From DATKKX01 sp035542775 (GTDB lineage Bacteria; Planctomycetota; Phycisphaerae; UBA1845; UTPLA1): a stretch of DNA of 5,045 bases. The notes under the pieces were generated by a model that was not told the DNA's origin, did no database searches, and worked only from the letters and a program-made list of their open reading frames with translations. Shown piece by piece: positions 1-5,045 of this stretch (position 1 is the stretch's first letter; each line of letters starts with the position of its first letter). Both the position numbers and the translations under genes were made by a program. The stretch is from assembly GCA_035542775.1 (NCBI GenBank), contig DATKKX010000307.1, positions 1 through 5,045 on the forward strand, written 5' to 3'.

Positions 1-2
1 CC

Positions 3-95
3 GCTCATCTCGAGACAATGCTGGCGCTCCGGCTGAACCGGGCCAATCGAGAGTGGCAGGCCTATTGGCGAGGGGTCGAAAAAGAAGCGGCGTGA
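3..95 (+). CDS. C-terminal tail of an unidentified protein, cut by the window start
   Basis: An open frame enters from the left edge and ends at TGA 93-95. It gives 30 visible residues, beginning AHLETMLALRLNRANREW and ending GVEKEAA. The segment is amphipathic and rich in Arg, Leu and Glu. The W-x-x-Y-W pattern (residues 18-22) loosely recalls the last residues of some ISKra4-type transposases. That would fit the IS-rich setting, but 30 residues are too few to assign a family. No domain, motif or active-site residue can be checked. The next feature downstream on the same strand is a decayed transposase fragment in another frame, so this may be one more broken element. It could also be the true end of a host gene, or a chance open frame. 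Confidence 0.3.
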   Translation, partial: AHLETMLALRLNRANREWQAYWRGVEKEAA

Positions 96-148
96 ACCGC
101 CCATTTCGTCGATGCATCACTTTGAATCACACCCTGCAATATGAAACG

Positions 149-286
149 CGCATCAGCAACCGGGACGATGGTTATCTACGAACGCGGCTGCTCCACGGTG
201 TGCGAGCGGTGATCCGAGTGTCGGACCGTAAAATTGAACAACCCGATGGCTGGCTCACGCGGCTTGTGGCCAGGCGGAACAAGTGA
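149..286 (+). pseudogene. IS110-family transposase, C-terminal remnant
   Basis: The translated stretch RISNRDDGYLRTRLLHGVRA, continuing to WLTRLVARRNK, matches the conserved end of the IS110 transposase C-terminal domain (Transposase_20 type). From memory, family members read close to ISKRGDGYLRTLLVHGARAV, then WL..L..RRNKNVA. Here TGA (284-286) follows Lys directly. Skipping the two bases TG at 284-285 would restore Asn-Val-Val before another stop at 295-297, so the copy is frameshifted and then lost. The N-terminal DEDD catalytic domain is absent, and the sequence just upstream (about 96-148) does not resemble the family. The longer open frame beginning at ATG 53 is therefore not a real gene as a whole. 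No ends or flanking target sequence can be recognised, so the fragment cannot move by itself. Confidence 0.55.
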
Positions 287-432
287 ATGTAGTATGAAGA
301 AGCTATCCTCTTGATCACTTGATCACTCAACTGATCGAGCCTTTCTCTAAGCTTGATGATCCCCCGTATCCGGACAAGGTCGAGCATCAACATCGGTAGC
401 CTGGTGATCGCGGTCTTCGCGGTGATTGCCGC
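287..432. other. Gene-free spacer between the IS110 remnant and the 3' end of nhaA
   Basis: I see no credible gene in this 146-base gap. It contains a short tandem repeat (listed separately) and, at 409-421, a small GC hairpin (CGCG-GTCTT-CGCG). The hairpin lies just past the antiporter stop codon on the minus strand but lacks a following U-tract. I therefore do not call it a terminator. A minus-strand frame across this gap (172-393) and a plus-strand frame running into nhaA (from 353) are both open but show no recognisable protein. Confidence 0.5.
311..326. repeat. Two tandem copies of TTGATCAC
   Basis: The octamer TTGATCAC occurs twice in direct succession, and each copy contains the palindrome TGATCA. 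A related CTGATCGA follows at 331-338. The array is too short for a minisatellite and I cannot link it to a known binding site. It lies downstream of the antiporter gene and may be incidental. Confidence 0.4.
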
Positions 433-2358
433 CTACCTCGTCTTACGCGCCGGCGCGCCCCACAGCATGGTCACCCCGATCACGGACGACAGCACCGACG
501 CAGCGAATACCGCGATCTTAGCGACGACGAAATCGCCGGCGACCGGAAATGCCTGTCCGGCGATAAAGAGCGACATCGTGAAGCCAATGCCAGCCAAGGC
601 ACCGGCACCGGCGAGTTGCTGCCACGAATACGCGCCAGGCTTGCGCGCCAAACCAAGGCGCACGGCCAGAGTGGAGGCTAGGACGAATCCCAGCGGTTTG
701 CCGATCACTAGGCCGGCCATGATGGCGAGCACGAGCTTGCCGTGCTGGCTGAATACAGCCGTGGTGACGGCAACGCCGGCGTTCGCCAAGGCGAAGATCG
801 GCAGGACCAGATAGCTGGATCGCGGGGCGACGTTCCGTAGCAGGCGATCCGCCGGCGATTCCAGGCGATCATGGATGGCGTCCAGCGCCTGCAGCGCCGA
901 GGCCGAGGGTCCGGCGCGGAACGGCTCGCCGGTGTGCTCCGCCTCCGCCGTCAGAATCATGTCGGCCTGCATGGCGAGGGTCTTGAAGTCCGGCGGCGGC
1001 CGCGTCGGGATGAGGGCGGCCAGAATGACGCCCACCAGGGTGGCGTGCAGGCCGCCGGCATAGGCGCAGGCCCACAACGCCACCCCCGTCAGGAGGTAGG
1101 GTGACAGGCGATAGATGCCGGATTGGTTCATCAGCGCGAGCACTCCGGCGATCGCCGCCGCGGCGACGAGATACTCGACCTGTAGATTGCCGGAATAGAA
1201 GATCGCCACGACGACGATGGCGCCGATGTCGTCGACAATGGCGGCCGCCGTCAGAAAGATGCGCAGTTCGACCGGAACGCGCGCTCCCAGCATCGCAATC
1301 AAAGCGACCGCGAACGCGGTGTCGGTCGCCATCGGCACGCCCCAGCCGATCGACCACGGCCCCGTGGGAATGACGAACCGATAAAGGAGCGCCGGTGCCG
1401 CCATGCCGCCGATCGCCGCGGTGATCGGCAACGCCGCCGCGCGCCGGCTGGCCAGGTGACCGACCGTGAATTCGCGTTTGATCTCGAGCCCTACGACGAG
1501 GAAGAAGATCGTCAAGAGCGCATTATCGACCCAATGCCGCAACGGCATCTGGAAGCTAAACCCGCCGAACGTGAAACCGAGATCCGTCTGCCAGAAGGCC
1601 TCGAAGCCGGGGCCGATCTCTGAATTGGTGAGCGCGACGGCTAGGATCGAGGCGAGCAGCAACAGCACGCCGGCCGAGGGCGCCCAACTCGCGAAGGTCA
1701 GGGCCGCCGTGTGTACGCGATACCCGAGAGAGCCGAGCATCGCCTCGGTAAAGGAGCTTTCATCCCAAGGTCCGTCGTAACGGTGCCCATTGATGAAAAA
1801 GGTCGGCGTGAATCGCACCCCGCTGGCATGCGCGCTGTCGATATCAAAATCCACCCGCTTCCTGGCGCGCTCGGCCGTCTCCAACCTCGCTTCAGCGTTC
1901 AGCCGCGTCAGGCTGAGCGTCTCCGCGACGGCGCGCAGATCATCCTCTGTCAGCGTTGGCGAGCGCGTCATCAGCGCGACGTGCGCGTCCCAGAATTGCT
2001 CGTGAGTTGCCGCGGATCCCGCAAGATCGGCCGCCCGCCGCGCGAGGTCGCTTCCGCTCAGCGGCCGATGTCGGAACACGTAGCGCAGGCGATCGCCGAG
2101 CTGACCGCGGACGTCCGTGATGCGCTCGCTGGCCGCACGGCAGTGCGGACAGGCATAACTGCCGTACTCTACCAGGGTGATCGGCGCCTTCGCGGGTCCG
2201 AGGATATGATCCTGGACGTCGTCAACCGGACGGTCGAGACGACTGGTCGCTGCCGCGGGGGCCGGAATCTCGGTAACTCGATCGTAGATAGTATTATCCA
2301 CGTAAGGCTCGGGTAAGTTCCAAGTTGTAGTTGCCAATGAAATACCGAATAGCGTCAA
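433..2358 (-). CDS. nhaA: DsbA-like thioredoxin domain fused to NhaA Na+/H+ antiporter
   Basis: NhaA is an inner-membrane antiporter that exports Na+ (or Li+) in exchange for protons, for pH and sodium homeostasis. Numbered from TTG 2358 (641 residues), residues 52-205 form a DsbA/thioredoxin-like domain with active site CPHC (70-73) and a cis-Pro-type TPTF (184-187). Residues 225-635 form a complete NhaA. It has the GLEIKRE signature (290-296), MATD with Asp346, the paired Asp376-Asp377 in IVDDIGAI, Lys554 in IGKPLG, and GIGFTMS (590-596). These match E. coli Asp133, Asp163/164 and Lys300, so transport should be intact. NhaA alone is usually near 390 residues; the fused domain explains the extra length. 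The start is uncertain. No ATG precedes the CPHC motif; TTG 2358 has no clear ribosome-binding site, and GTG 2301 (622 residues) has only a weak GAG upstream. The frame stays open back to a stop at 2401-2403, where the IS630 end lies, so the true start may have been lost. The thioredoxin domain could serve redox control or folding of the antiporter; that is inference. Confidence 0.93.
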   Translation of the reverse strand: MTLFGISLATTTWNLPEPYVDNTIYDRVTEIPAPAAATSRLDRPVDDVQDHILGPAKAPITLVEYGSYACPHCRAASERITDVRGQLGDRLRYVFRHRPLSGSDLARRAADLAGSAATHEQFWDAHVALMTRSPTLTEDDLRAVAETLSLTRLNAEARLETAERARKRVDFDIDSAHASGVRFTPTFFINGHRYDGPWDESSFTEAMLGSLGYRVHTAALTFASWAPSAGVLLLLASILAVALTNSEIGPGFEAFWQTDLGFTFGGFSFQMPLRHWVDNALLTIFFLVVGLEIKREFTVGHLASRRAAALPITAAIGGMAAPALLYRFVIPTGPWSIGWGVPMATDTAFAVALIAMLGARVPVELRIFLTAAAIVDDIGAIVVVAIFYSGNLQVEYLVAAAAIAGVLALMNQSGIYRLSPYLLTGVALWACAYAGGLHATLVGVILAALIPTRPPPDFKTLAMQADMILTAEAEHTGEPFRAGPSASALQALDAIHDRLESPADRLLRNVAPRSSYLVLPIFALANAGVAVTTAVFSQHGKLVLAIMAGLVIGKPLGFVLASTLAVRLGLARKPGAYSWQQLAGAGALAGIGFTMSLFIAGQAFPVAGDFVVAKIAVFAASVLSSVIGVTMLWGAPARKTR

Positions 2359-2403
2359 TCGGAGTAGCCAGCTTTTCGGAGACCGACAGAGCGGCTTGAA
2401 CTA
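2359..2403 (-). other. Truncated upstream region of nhaA, ending at the IS630 target TA
   Basis: Only about 45 bases separate the TTG start candidate from the inner end of the IS630 remnant. The nhaA frame is open through this strip, encoding FKPLCRSPKSWLLR before the TTG, and stops at TAG 2403-2401. The Leu-rich stretch from here into residue 12 of the called protein could be the rest of an N-terminal membrane segment or just noise. I find no convincing -10/-35 pair or Shine-Dalgarno sequence. The TA dinucleotide at 2402-2403, directly outside the element end, is what IS630-family elements duplicate on insertion. Confidence 0.4.
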
Positions 2404-2430
2404 GTGGGCTGCCGCAGAAGTTTTGACAGG

Positions 2431-3162
2431 TTAGGAGACCTCTGATCCCACCGGGTCTTTGGAGGATTCCAGAGGAGGATAGAGGCGCTTGAGTTTGACC
2501 CGGGCCGCGTCGGTATCGAACTGCCAGTGGATTTTGGCTTGGTGCTGGTTGCGTTGGTCTTGCCAAGCCGCGATTTCCTCCTGCAACGTCTCGAGGGTTG
2601 GAATGCGGCGATCCAAACACTGGCCGGCCAGCACGGCGAACTCACACTCGGCCCTATTGAGCCAACTCCCATGCTTGGGGGTATAGTGAAACTCGAGCTT
2701 GCGAGTCATCCGGCGGGCTTCGTTCGGGGGAAAGACGCCGTATAAGGCCGCCGGGGTATGGGTATTGAGGTTATCCACGACCAACCGGATGCGTTCCGCC
2801 GTGGGACAGTACTGATCGACCAGCCGCCGCATTTGCTGGGCAAAGTCTTGTTTGGTCCGCTGTGGCGTGACGTTGACGTGACGCCAACCACGCAAGGGCT
2901 GCACGAACAGAAACAAATTCGCGGTGCCTTCGCGTTTATATTCAGAGTCATAGCGTGCCGGTTGGCCCGGGCGGGCCGGCAGCGGATGGCGGGTTTCGCT
3001 GGTCAACTGCACGGGGCTTTCATCAACGCATACTTGGGGATATCGAGGATCATCCGGTTCAGCATACAGGTCCAACACATCCTCCAGATGCCAGACATAG
3101 TCAGGACTTACCCTGGGAATACACCCTTCTTGACGTTGCCAAGGTTTGAGGTCGTTTTTTTT
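2431..3162 (-). pseudogene. IS630 transposase, N-terminally truncated (DDE catalytic part only)
   Basis: In frame from the junction, 243 codons read KKNDLKPWQRQEGCIPRVSP and then DYVWHLEDVLDLYAEP. This matches the linker and start of the DDE_3 catalytic domain of IS630 transposases. The catalytic residues are visible as VCVDESPVQL (first Asp, about 3022-3024), VVDNLNTHTP (second Asp) and HYTPKHGSWLNRAECEF (Glu). The C-terminus runs to TAA 2431-2433. Full-length relatives are about 345 residues, so roughly the first 100, which carry the helix-turn-helix DNA-binding domain, are gone. The frame is closed upstream by TAG 3163-3165, which belongs to the neighbouring element. Translation could begin at GTG 3078 (215 residues), but without the DNA-binding part a working transposase is unlikely. 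Confidence 0.85.
3155..3162. repeat. T8 tract at the left junction (A8 reading outward from the element)
   Basis: Eight T residues separate the IS630 coding remnant from the CTAG end of the next element. Read on the minus strand they give AAAAAAAAC, which encodes the Lys-Lys-Asn of the IS630 linker just before DLKPW. The tract therefore fits the old target gene. It may be target sequence, one half of an 8-bp target duplication, or part of the element end. Confidence 0.7.
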
Positions 3163-3186
3163 CTAGGGCGGCAAACTCAGCTTGAC
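3163..3186. repeat. Left terminal inverted repeat of the central insertion sequence
   Basis: On the + strand it reads CTAGG, GCG, GCAAACTC, A, GCT, T, GAC. Compared with the reverse complement of 4809-4832 it differs only at GCG versus ATA, A versus G, and T versus A. The CTA at 3163-3165 also serves as the transposase stop codon (TAG on the minus strand). Confidence 0.85.
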
Positions 3187-3786
3187 TAAGCGCTCTTCCA
3201 ACTCCTGCAGGTAGGCTTCAGGATCCTGCCGAAACCGGCGGCCCAGGATCCGCGGTAACCGTCGTTGCTTCAGCAAAGTCCGCTTGGCACGCCACCGTTC
3301 AAGGTTGGTGGGTACCAACTCGGTGGCAGTGAAACGGTGTGTCCGACTCGCCACTGCGGCCGGGAGGCGCGTGGCTCCGCAGACCACCAAACTGGCTGGG
3401 GCCTTCTTCTGGCCGGTTGCACGGCGCAGTTGATGGCGCACACCCCCAAACACCTGTTCCAGGTCGTTATTGGTACGGGGTAGTTCCGCCACGTCGTAGC
3501 AGGGGAACACCTGGGTTCCATAGCTGGCGGTGACCTTGGTAAACTCCGTCGCCATCCGCTGCCGCGCGGGGGGCGGGACCGCTTCCTGTTGGATATCGGC
3601 TACCAGGACGGCATACCGGGCCTGCACCGTGGCGCTGTCAGCGCCGTCGGGGTTGGCTAAAAGGTGGGCGGCTTCGTCCAACCAGCCATGAGCAATCACC
3701 AGTTCCGGCCACAGCGGCGCCGTCGCTTCCAGCGCACGAGGTAAGCACTGTTCCAAGCGGTTCAGGGGCGCGGGGCCCCCCTTTTT
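3163..3786 (-). CDS. Transposase, C-terminal part in the -1 frame (holds the catalytic Glu)
   Basis: This segment continues the transposase of 3762-4760 in the -1 frame, from the A5G6 run to TAG 3163-3165, giving about 207 residues. It begins KKGGPAPLNRLEQCLPRALE and is mostly helical in appearance. It then reads CYDVAELPRTNNDLEQVFGG. The Glu in TNNDLEQ sits where Mutator-like, ISL3 and related transposases carry the last acidic residue of the DDE triad. The end is basic (LERWRAKRTLLKQRRLPRIL), followed by an acidic helix to the stop. The open frame extends back to ATG 3903, but those first 39 residues (Gly/Arg/Pro-rich) are out-of-frame shadow of the first part. No separate start or ribosome site is evident. 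Joined to the first part the product would be about 532 residues. Alone, this half lacks two catalytic Asp residues and the DNA-binding region. Confidence 0.75.
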   Translation of the reverse strand, partial: KKGGPAPLNRLEQCLPRALEATAPLWPELVIAHGWLDEAAHLLANPDGADSATVQARYAVLVADIQQEAVPPPARQRMATEFTKVTASYGTQVFPCYDVAELPRTNNDLEQVFGGVRHQLRRATGQKKAPASLVVCGATRLPAAVASRTHRFTATELVPTNLERWRAKRTLLKQRRLPRILGRRFRQDPEAYLQELEERLVKLSLPP

Positions 3787-4760
3787 AGGGCTACCCGGTT
3801 CAGGCTGGCCTCGATCAGGGATAACCGCTGCTGTAACTGGAGGCCCCCGGCCTCTAACGGCGGCTGGCCCGGATCGCTGAGCGCCCCCCCAACCGCCGCC
3901 CAATACCCCCGCGTGATCTCCGCTTCGGCATCGGTACGCTCCTCAACCTGCCGTTCAATCGTGCGTATCCCCCGCACCCGCTTCCGTAATTCTTTCTGAG
4001 CATGGCGGTCAGCTTCCCAAATCGGCCGACCGGCTTCGCGCCGGTAATGAAACTGGCATAATTGATGCGGGACCCCCGGCAGAACCTGGGCGACCGCTTG
4101 GCGCACGGCGAGCTGACCATCACTGATCACGCCCTTGAGCGGAATCCCTTCCAGCCCAACCAAGGCCTCACGGAGCACGCCACTCAGTTCCTCTTGGCTT
4201 GACACCAGCAGACTGCGGGCCGCCAAAATCTCCCCTGACAACACTTCCCGGACCACCCATAACACTTCATGACCCTTGTCCGGTTGCAGCCCATCCACTG
4301 CCAGGATCAACCGCCCTTGCTGCCGTAAGGCCGCCCGCCGTGCGGGGGCCTCCACCGCTACGCTCACTAACTCCTCATAGCGGGCCAGTAAATGATCGAC
4401 GGTACGAGCGGCTATCATCACCCCCTGCGCTTGTAAGTCCCGATGAATCTCCGGCAGGCTGCAACAGTCTTGATACCGCTGTGCCCCAATCCAGGCAATG
4501 ATGTCCAGACCAAACTCATGATGGGGTAGTGCTAACCGCCCCTCGCTTTCCGGGCGGTACGGCCGGTGATAACACTCACACGCCGGATTCACACACCGGC
4601 GGACTTGCAAGGTCACCCCGATGACGGCGTCTAACGTCGTGATCTTACGAGCGTTCTCATAAGCAAACCAGAACGGTCCCTCACACACCGGACACCGGTG
4701 GTTGAGGCAGCTTAACACCAGGGTTTGCGTCGGGGGTGGACGCGGTGTAATTCTGGCCAT
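3762..4760 (-). CDS. Transposase, N-terminal part with zinc ribbon and first two catalytic Asp
   Basis: The 332-residue frame starts at ATG 4758-4760 behind a clear GAGG Shine-Dalgarno sequence. Cys18, Cys23 and Cys26 (CPVC), then Cys56, Cys61 and Cys63, form a zinc-ribbon-like module probably used for DNA end binding. A helical region follows (about 85-135, YQDCCSLPEIHRDLQAQGV). Then comes an RNase-H-type catalytic core with Asp155 (LILAVDGLQP) and Asp214 (VISDGQLAVRQ), and a C-x2-H motif at 235-238 (LCQFHY), typical of Mutator/IS256-like transposases. The frame runs out in a tail, LKRGAPRP, just after the A5G6 homopolymer. The coherent protein continues in the -1 frame, where the catalytic Glu lies. 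The ORF therefore makes an active enzyme only if ribosomes or RNA polymerase slip there. Otherwise it is a one-base-mutated pseudogene. I cannot place it in a named IS family with confidence. Confidence 0.85.
   Translation of the reverse strand: MARITPRPPPTQTLVLSCLNHRCPVCEGPFWFAYENARKITTLDAVIGVTLQVRRCVNPACECYHRPYRPESEGRLALPHHEFGLDIIAWIGAQRYQDCCSLPEIHRDLQAQGVMIAARTVDHLLARYEELVSVAVEAPARRAALRQQGRLILAVDGLQPDKGHEVLWVVREVLSGEILAARSLLVSSQEELSGVLREALVGLEGIPLKGVISDGQLAVRQAVAQVLPGVPHQLCQFHYRREAGRPIWEADRHAQKELRKRVRGIRTIERQVEERTDAEAEITRGYWAAVGGALSDPGQPPLEAGGLQLQQRLSLIEASLNRVALKRGAPRP
3776..3786 (-). other. A5G6 homopolymer: candidate frameshift site in the transposase
   Basis: On the minus strand the sequence is CTA AAA AGG GGG GCC CCG in the first frame and CCT AAA AAG GGG GGC CCC in the second. 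Backing up one base at AAA or GGG keeps good codon pairing in the P site, and the adjoining homopolymers also favour slippage by RNA polymerase. A GGGGCCCC palindrome directly overlaps and could pause a ribosome. Many insertion sequences use -1 shifts at such runs. Loss of a single G from an original G7 would leave the same appearance, so a fixed mutation or a sequencing error is the alternative. Confidence 0.5.
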
Positions 4761-4764
4761 GGGG

Positions 4765-4773
4765 TCTTCCCTC
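4765..4773 (-). promoter_or_regulatory. Ribosome-binding site of the transposase
   Basis: The minus strand reads GAGGGAAGA, then CCCC, then ATG. The GAGG core lies 9 bases before the start codon, which supports ATG 4760 as the translation start. A tiny hairpin (GGCT-GGAA-AGCC, 4779-4790) lies just upstream, possibly coincidental. I could not pick a convincing promoter in the 70 bases between the inverted repeat and this site. Confidence 0.55.
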
Positions 4774-4808
4774 GGCTTGGCTTTCCAGCCACTACACCGG
4801 ATTAGACC

Positions 4809-4832
4809 GTCTAGCCGAGTTTGCTATCCTAG
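4809..4832. repeat. Right terminal inverted repeat of the central insertion sequence
   Basis: The reverse complement reads CTAGG, ATA, GCAAACTC, G, GCT, A, GAC and pairs with 3163-3186 at 19 of 24 positions. It lies upstream of the transposase gene, so this is the 5' end of the element relative to its gene. Confidence 0.85.
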
Positions 4833-4840
4833 AAAAAAAA
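4833..4840. repeat. A8 tract at the right junction
   Basis: Eight A residues directly follow the CTAG end of the element and precede GTTGACC. With the following G they encode Lys-Lys-Lys in frame with the IS3 orfB. That is the usual A-rich orfA/orfB overlap, where IS3 elements shift frame. The tract matches the left junction in length and in orientation relative to the element end. Confidence 0.7.
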
Positions 4841-5045
4841 GTTGACCGGGTCGGTGGATGAGCGCCGGACCCTGGTGGAACCGACTCATCCGGAGTTGAG
4901 TATTGAGCGGCAATGTGACCTGTTGGGTGTAGCGCGGAGTAGCTATTACTATCAGCCCACGCCAGCCAAGCCGGAGGCTCTACACCTGATGCGGTTACTG
5001 GATGAGCAGTATGTACGCACGCCCTTTTATGGCAGTCGCCGGATG
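4833..5045 (+). CDS. IS3-family transposase orfB, N-terminal part; 5' end disrupted, 3' end beyond window
   Basis: The frame reads KKKLTGSVDERRTLVEPTHP, then ELSIERQCDLLGVARSSYYYQ, and ends at the window edge with TPFYGSRRM, 71 residues in all. This is the typical start of the larger IS3 transposase protein (helix-turn-helix HTH_21 region), which precedes the rve-type DDE integrase core. The core would lie beyond the window. The Lys-Lys-Lys codons correspond to the end of orfA and the A-tract used for -1 shifting into orfB. Everything upstream (orfA and the left inverted repeat) has been replaced by the inverted repeat of the central element. GTG 4854 is a possible internal start. Without orfA, normal OrfAB fusion transposase cannot be made, so the copy is probably dead even if orfB is complete downstream. 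Confidence 0.85.

Larger units (their letters stand above)
2404..3162 (-). mobile_element. IS630-family insertion sequence, 5' part missing
   Basis: The element is read on the minus strand. Its downstream end lies near 2404: the minus strand reads CTGTCAAAACTTCTGCGGCA and then GCCCAC before TAG. This resembles my memory of the terminal sequence of IS630 relatives and abuts a TA target dinucleotide. The other end is lost: at 3162 the coding sequence breaks off against the inverted repeat of the next element. Without its second inverted repeat and the 5' third of its gene it should be immobile. Its insertion just upstream of nhaA removed that gene's native control region. Confidence 0.75.
3163..4832 (-). 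mobile_element. Complete insertion sequence of unassigned family with MULE/IS256-like transposase
   Basis: A 1670-base element is bounded by 24-bp imperfect inverted repeats that match at 19 of 24 positions. Both ends begin CTAG. It carries one transposase split over two frames on the minus strand and no passenger gene. Upstream of the transposase start there are about 70 bases; downstream there is no spacer, because the stop codon TAG lies inside the left inverted repeat. The flanks differ: IS630 on the left and IS3 on the right, each joined through an outward-pointing A8 run. I do not recognise the family with certainty. The CxxH motif and DDE layout place it near the Mutator-like/IS256 superfamily. 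Confidence 0.82.

Noticed and set aside
172..393. Minus-strand 73-codon open frame below nhaA
   Set aside because: Overlaps the IS110 relic in antisense and the gene-free gap; composition unlike a conserved protein and no start signal.
409..421. CGCG-GTCTT-CGCG hairpin as a rho-independent terminator for nhaA
   Set aside because: The stem is only 4 bp and there is no U-rich tail on the minus strand.
353..814. Plus-strand open frame with a hydrophobic N-terminus (INIGSLVIAVFAVIAAYLVL)
   Set aside because: After about residue 30 it is antisense to the C-terminus of nhaA and reads as low-complexity Ala/Thr/Pro/Arg sequence; no ribosome site or family resemblance. The hydrophobic start is probably chance.
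869..1357. 162-codon minus-strand frame inside nhaA
   Set aside because: Arg/Gly/His-rich shadow produced by the GC-rich third positions of the antiporter gene.
1711..2316. 201-codon plus-strand frame opposite the DsbA-like domain
   Set aside because: Antisense shadow; no motif, and the opposite strand carries clear CPHC and cis-Pro signatures.
2353..2358. TTGACG on the minus strand as a -35 box for nhaA
   Set aside because: No acceptable -10 hexamer lies 16-19 bases downstream, and the same bases are the TTG start candidate.
2758..3189. Plus-strand frame opposite the IS630 transposase
   Set aside because: Antisense of the DDE catalytic domain, crosses into the next element, no independent support.
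1..5045. CRISPR array, tRNA, rRNA, integron attC or toxin-antitoxin pair
   Set aside because: No regularly spaced repeats, no tRNA-like cloverleaf, no rRNA-like sequence and no small paired ORFs with recognisable motifs were seen on either strand.

Overview
This GC-rich window (roughly 60% G+C by eye) looks like a piece of accessory bacterial chromosome or a large plasmid. One cargo gene sits among remnants of several insertion sequences. The protein types (IS630, IS3 and IS110 transposases, and a NhaA antiporter with a fused DsbA-like domain) fit a proteobacterium or a similar GC-rich Gram-negative best, but nothing here fixes the taxon.

Layout. Positions 1-300 hold decayed coding tails on the + strand: a 30-residue C-terminal stub of uncertain identity, then a frameshifted C-terminal piece of an IS110-type transposase. 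Positions 301-432 hold no gene, only a short TTGATCAC tandem repeat. Positions 433-2358 (minus strand) encode the only intact non-transposon gene, a thioredoxin/DsbA-like domain with a CPHC motif joined to a complete NhaA Na+/H+ antiporter. Its upstream side is cut at about 2403 by the end of an IS630-family element, so the native promoter, and perhaps the native start, are gone.

Positions 2404-3162 (minus) are the 3' three-quarters of that IS630 element. Its transposase keeps all three DDE acidic residues but has lost the N-terminal DNA-binding part. Positions 3163-4832 are a full-length insertion sequence of a family I cannot name, bounded by 24-bp inverted repeats. Its MULE/IS256-like transposase is split over two minus-strand frames that meet at an A5G6 homopolymer, so the third catalytic residue lies in the second frame. 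From 4833 to the window end runs the start of an IS3-family orfB on the + strand, missing everything upstream of its poly-A tract.

The most informative structure is the pair of junctions of the central element. On each side it abuts an A8 run pointing outward, and each run fits the reading frame of a different disrupted transposase (Lys-Lys-Asn in IS630; Lys-Lys-Lys in IS3). The two flanks cannot be halves of one target. Either two copies of the element, each inserted into an A-tract, have recombined, or an assembly has joined two such copies. I see no new multi-gene system; the interest lies in the antiporter fusion, the split transposase and this junction.
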